DNA of 42,424 bases, taken from Coriobacteriales bacterium. Its GTDB lineage: Bacteria; Actinomycetota; Coriobacteriia; Coriobacteriales; Atopobiaceae. Location of the stretch: contig JAUNJR010000003.1 of the NCBI GenBank assembly GCA_030533135.1, positions 1 to 42,424 on the forward strand, given 5' to 3'. The position numbers were made by a program, and so were the translations under genes. Below the pieces are notes generated by a model. That model was given only the letters and a program-made list of their open reading frames with translations. It ran no database searches and was not told where the DNA came from. Shown piece by piece: positions 40,982-42,424 of this stretch (the first letter of the stretch is position 1; each line of letters begins with the position of its first letter).

Positions 40982-42424
40982 TTATTTGATCTCAATACCC
41001 GCGCTACGCAAGACGTTCTGGACCTCACCGTTGAGGATTCGACCCACTTTGTGATAATCCTCTTCCCTGCACTCCGCAAGAATCGAGAGCGTCATGCTGC
41101 CTGCCAGGATAAGCAAGACACCCTTAAAGTATGGGCCACCAATGATGACGTCCTCGTACCGCTTTCCAATCTCGGGAAGCGCCCGCCCGAGCACCTCCTC
41201 TATCTTCTCGAGAGACTCGTTTGCGGAAACCTTAACCTCGAGTGGGTACCACGAGTTGAGACGCGAGAGATTGAGAACGTTCTTGATGACGTTGTTATTA
41301 ATGATTTTTATGTTGTCACCCCGACCAAGCAGCTTGGTCGTACGAACGCCAATCTCCTGCACGGTACCGCGATAGCCCTCGATCTCGACAATATCGCCCA
41401 CCTTAAATGAGCCCTCGAATACAATCGAGATGCCCGAGATGACGTCAGCCACAAGCGCTTGGGCACCAAACGAAAGGGCAAGAGAAACAATACCCAAGGA
41501 TGTTAAGCGTGTCCGAGCATCAAATCCGAGATATCCAAAAACAAAATAGACTGCACACAAGACAATACCGTATCGCAGCAGGCTATAGATCAAACGTAAG
41601 ACTGTCTCCGACTTGTCATCAAGTACCTTGGCGAGCAACTGGAATACTTCCCTCGTAAAGATGATAAGTATGGTAGCCATGGCGCATACGATAAGAATGG
41701 CACAGAGGGCAAAGAGGTTGAATCCCCTCATCCAATCACCTTGGAGAATGTACTGAGTGAGGGAGTCGCCTCCCAAATCAGTTCCCATTTCCTCGACAAA
41801 TTTAAACACGAGAATGATAAGCACCGCTAGGCAAATCACACAGACCATTCTGGCTTTGTCAAACGGCATCATGTTTGACCAGTTAGATAAGCCAAACTTC
41901 CATTTTCTTGAAGGATCCGTAGTACGTCTGATTCTCTTGTCACGTGAAACGACTTCTACCCGTCCCTCATCAGTGACTTCATCGCCCACGTCAGACCATG
42001 TATCAAACAGGCTCTGATCATAGCCAAACAGAAGGATAACAAGCATAACGATGCATATAACAACGTAGCAAAATGCAGCAAATGTTGCATAGAGCGGAAC
42101 GCTCTTGAAGATGTCAGCTTGATCTGCGGCGTAATAGTACACAGTATCATTGCGCTCGACAGTCTTTACAAAGAGATGTTTGCCCTGTATCCAGTCGAAG
42201 TCCATGTACCCGTCCTGAAGGCTGGCTTCGGAGAATCCAAGGCCAAACACAGATTCATTTAGATAGGACTCGTCGCTTGAATAACGAACTATACCTGTCT
42301 CCTTGTCAACGGCAAGCAGCATCTCATCCTTTGGTGTCACCATCGCAAGCATTTCATTGATACTAACGGCAAAATCGGCGTCATGTCCTATTTTCTCAGG
42401 CACCGCAAGTATGAGTGCCCCGTG
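40982..42424 (-). CDS. MscS-family mechanosensitive channel, 5' end missing
   Basis: At least 480 residues; the frame is open to the window edge (upstream codons read HGALILAVPEK), so the true start lies outside. An N-terminal region of about 100 residues with a sensor-like look (DEMLLAVDKETGIVRYSSDE) is followed by a membrane helix, a charged loop and four more helices. The pore-lining helix and MscS beta domain match the family: SLGIVSLALSFGAQALVADV, FKVGDIVEIEGYRGTVQEIG, VRTTKL, NNNVIKNVLN. It releases solutes on hypo-osmotic shock. The predicted order is a sensor-like domain, probably outside, then a five-helix channel. Confidence 0.88.
   Translation of the reverse strand, partial: HGALILAVPEKIGHDADFAVSINEMLAMVTPKDEMLLAVDKETGIVRYSSDESYLNESVFGLGFSEASLQDGYMDFDWIQGKHLFVKTVERNDTVYYYAADQADIFKSVPLYATFAAFCYVVICIVMLVILLFGYDQSLFDTWSDVGDEVTDEGRVEVVSRDKRIRRTTDPSRKWKFGLSNWSNMMPFDKARMVCVICLAVLIILVFKFVEEMGTDLGGDSLTQYILQGDWMRGFNLFALCAILIVCAMATILIIFTREVFQLLAKVLDDKSETVLRLIYSLLRYGIVLCAVYFVFGYLGFDARTRLTSLGIVSLALSFGAQALVADVISGISIVFEGSFKVGDIVEIEGYRGTVQEIGVRTTKLLGRGDNIKIINNNVIKNVLNLSRLNSWYPLEVKVSANESLEKIEEVLGRALPEIGKRYEDVIIGGPYFKGVLLILAGSMTLSILAECREEDYHKVGRILNGEVQNVLRSAGIEIK

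Overview
The window reads as a chromosomal segment of a moderately GC-rich Actinomycetota bacterium. It most resembles the Coriobacteriia (Olsenella/Atopobium-like gut or oral anaerobes). This is inferred from protein character, an arginine deiminase pathway beside an aconitase, and a rod-shape operon leading into rplU; no database search was possible. Nearly all of the sequence is ordinary coding DNA with tight operons and clear Shine-Dalgarno sites. There are no transposases, phage genes or cas genes.

Layout. (1) 1-11773, minus strand: a cell-shape block read right to left. It holds a cyclophilin, a TPR membrane protein, mreB, mreC, mreD, mrdA (PBP2), rodA, a DUF697-like protein, a two-gene radical-SAM pair, and the first 35 bases of rplU at the edge. 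(2) 11968-12030: a 28-bp perfect inverted repeat. (3) 12066-18297, minus: aconitase, a P-type cation ATPase and a class II ketose-bisphosphate aldolase. (4) 18490-18566: tRNA-Arg(CCG). It is followed by a gene-free stretch (18567-19132) with a strictly periodic array of eight inverted 13-mers and the promoter region of the next operon. (5) 19133-28168, plus: the whole shikimate pathway plus the Tyr and Phe branches, in the order aroF, tyrA, aroB, aroA, aroC, pheA, an aroE-aroK fusion and a PTS EIIB-aroQ fusion. (6) 28243-30762: 5-formyl-THF cyclo-ligase (minus), a YgjP-type metallopeptidase and trpS (plus). (7) 30959-35246, minus: arcA, arcB, a cyclophilin-fold lipoprotein and a GNAT acetyltransferase. 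(8) 35409-40904, plus: ppk1 with unusual charged tails, an RlmD-type rRNA methyltransferase, a small membrane protein, a FlaR-like P-loop kinase and a VanX-type D-Ala-D-Ala dipeptidase. (9) 40982-42424, minus: an MscS-family channel cut by the window edge.

How the genes work together. The mre/mrd/rod block encodes the elongasome. The aro block carries erythrose-4-phosphate plus PEP to chorismate in seven steps, then to prephenate, phenylpyruvate and 4-hydroxyphenylpyruvate, with trpS nearby. arcA and arcB convert arginine to citrulline and then ornithine plus carbamoyl phosphate; the kinase and the exchanger are not in the window.

Most unusual items: the 84-bp-period inverted-repeat array upstream of aroF, whose core resembles parS; the EIIB-AroQ fusion, with a dyad over its ribosome-binding site; the nested palindrome after acnA; and the basic and acidic tails on polyphosphate kinase. 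Start sites were re-chosen where a Shine-Dalgarno site or stop/start overlap favoured an internal codon.
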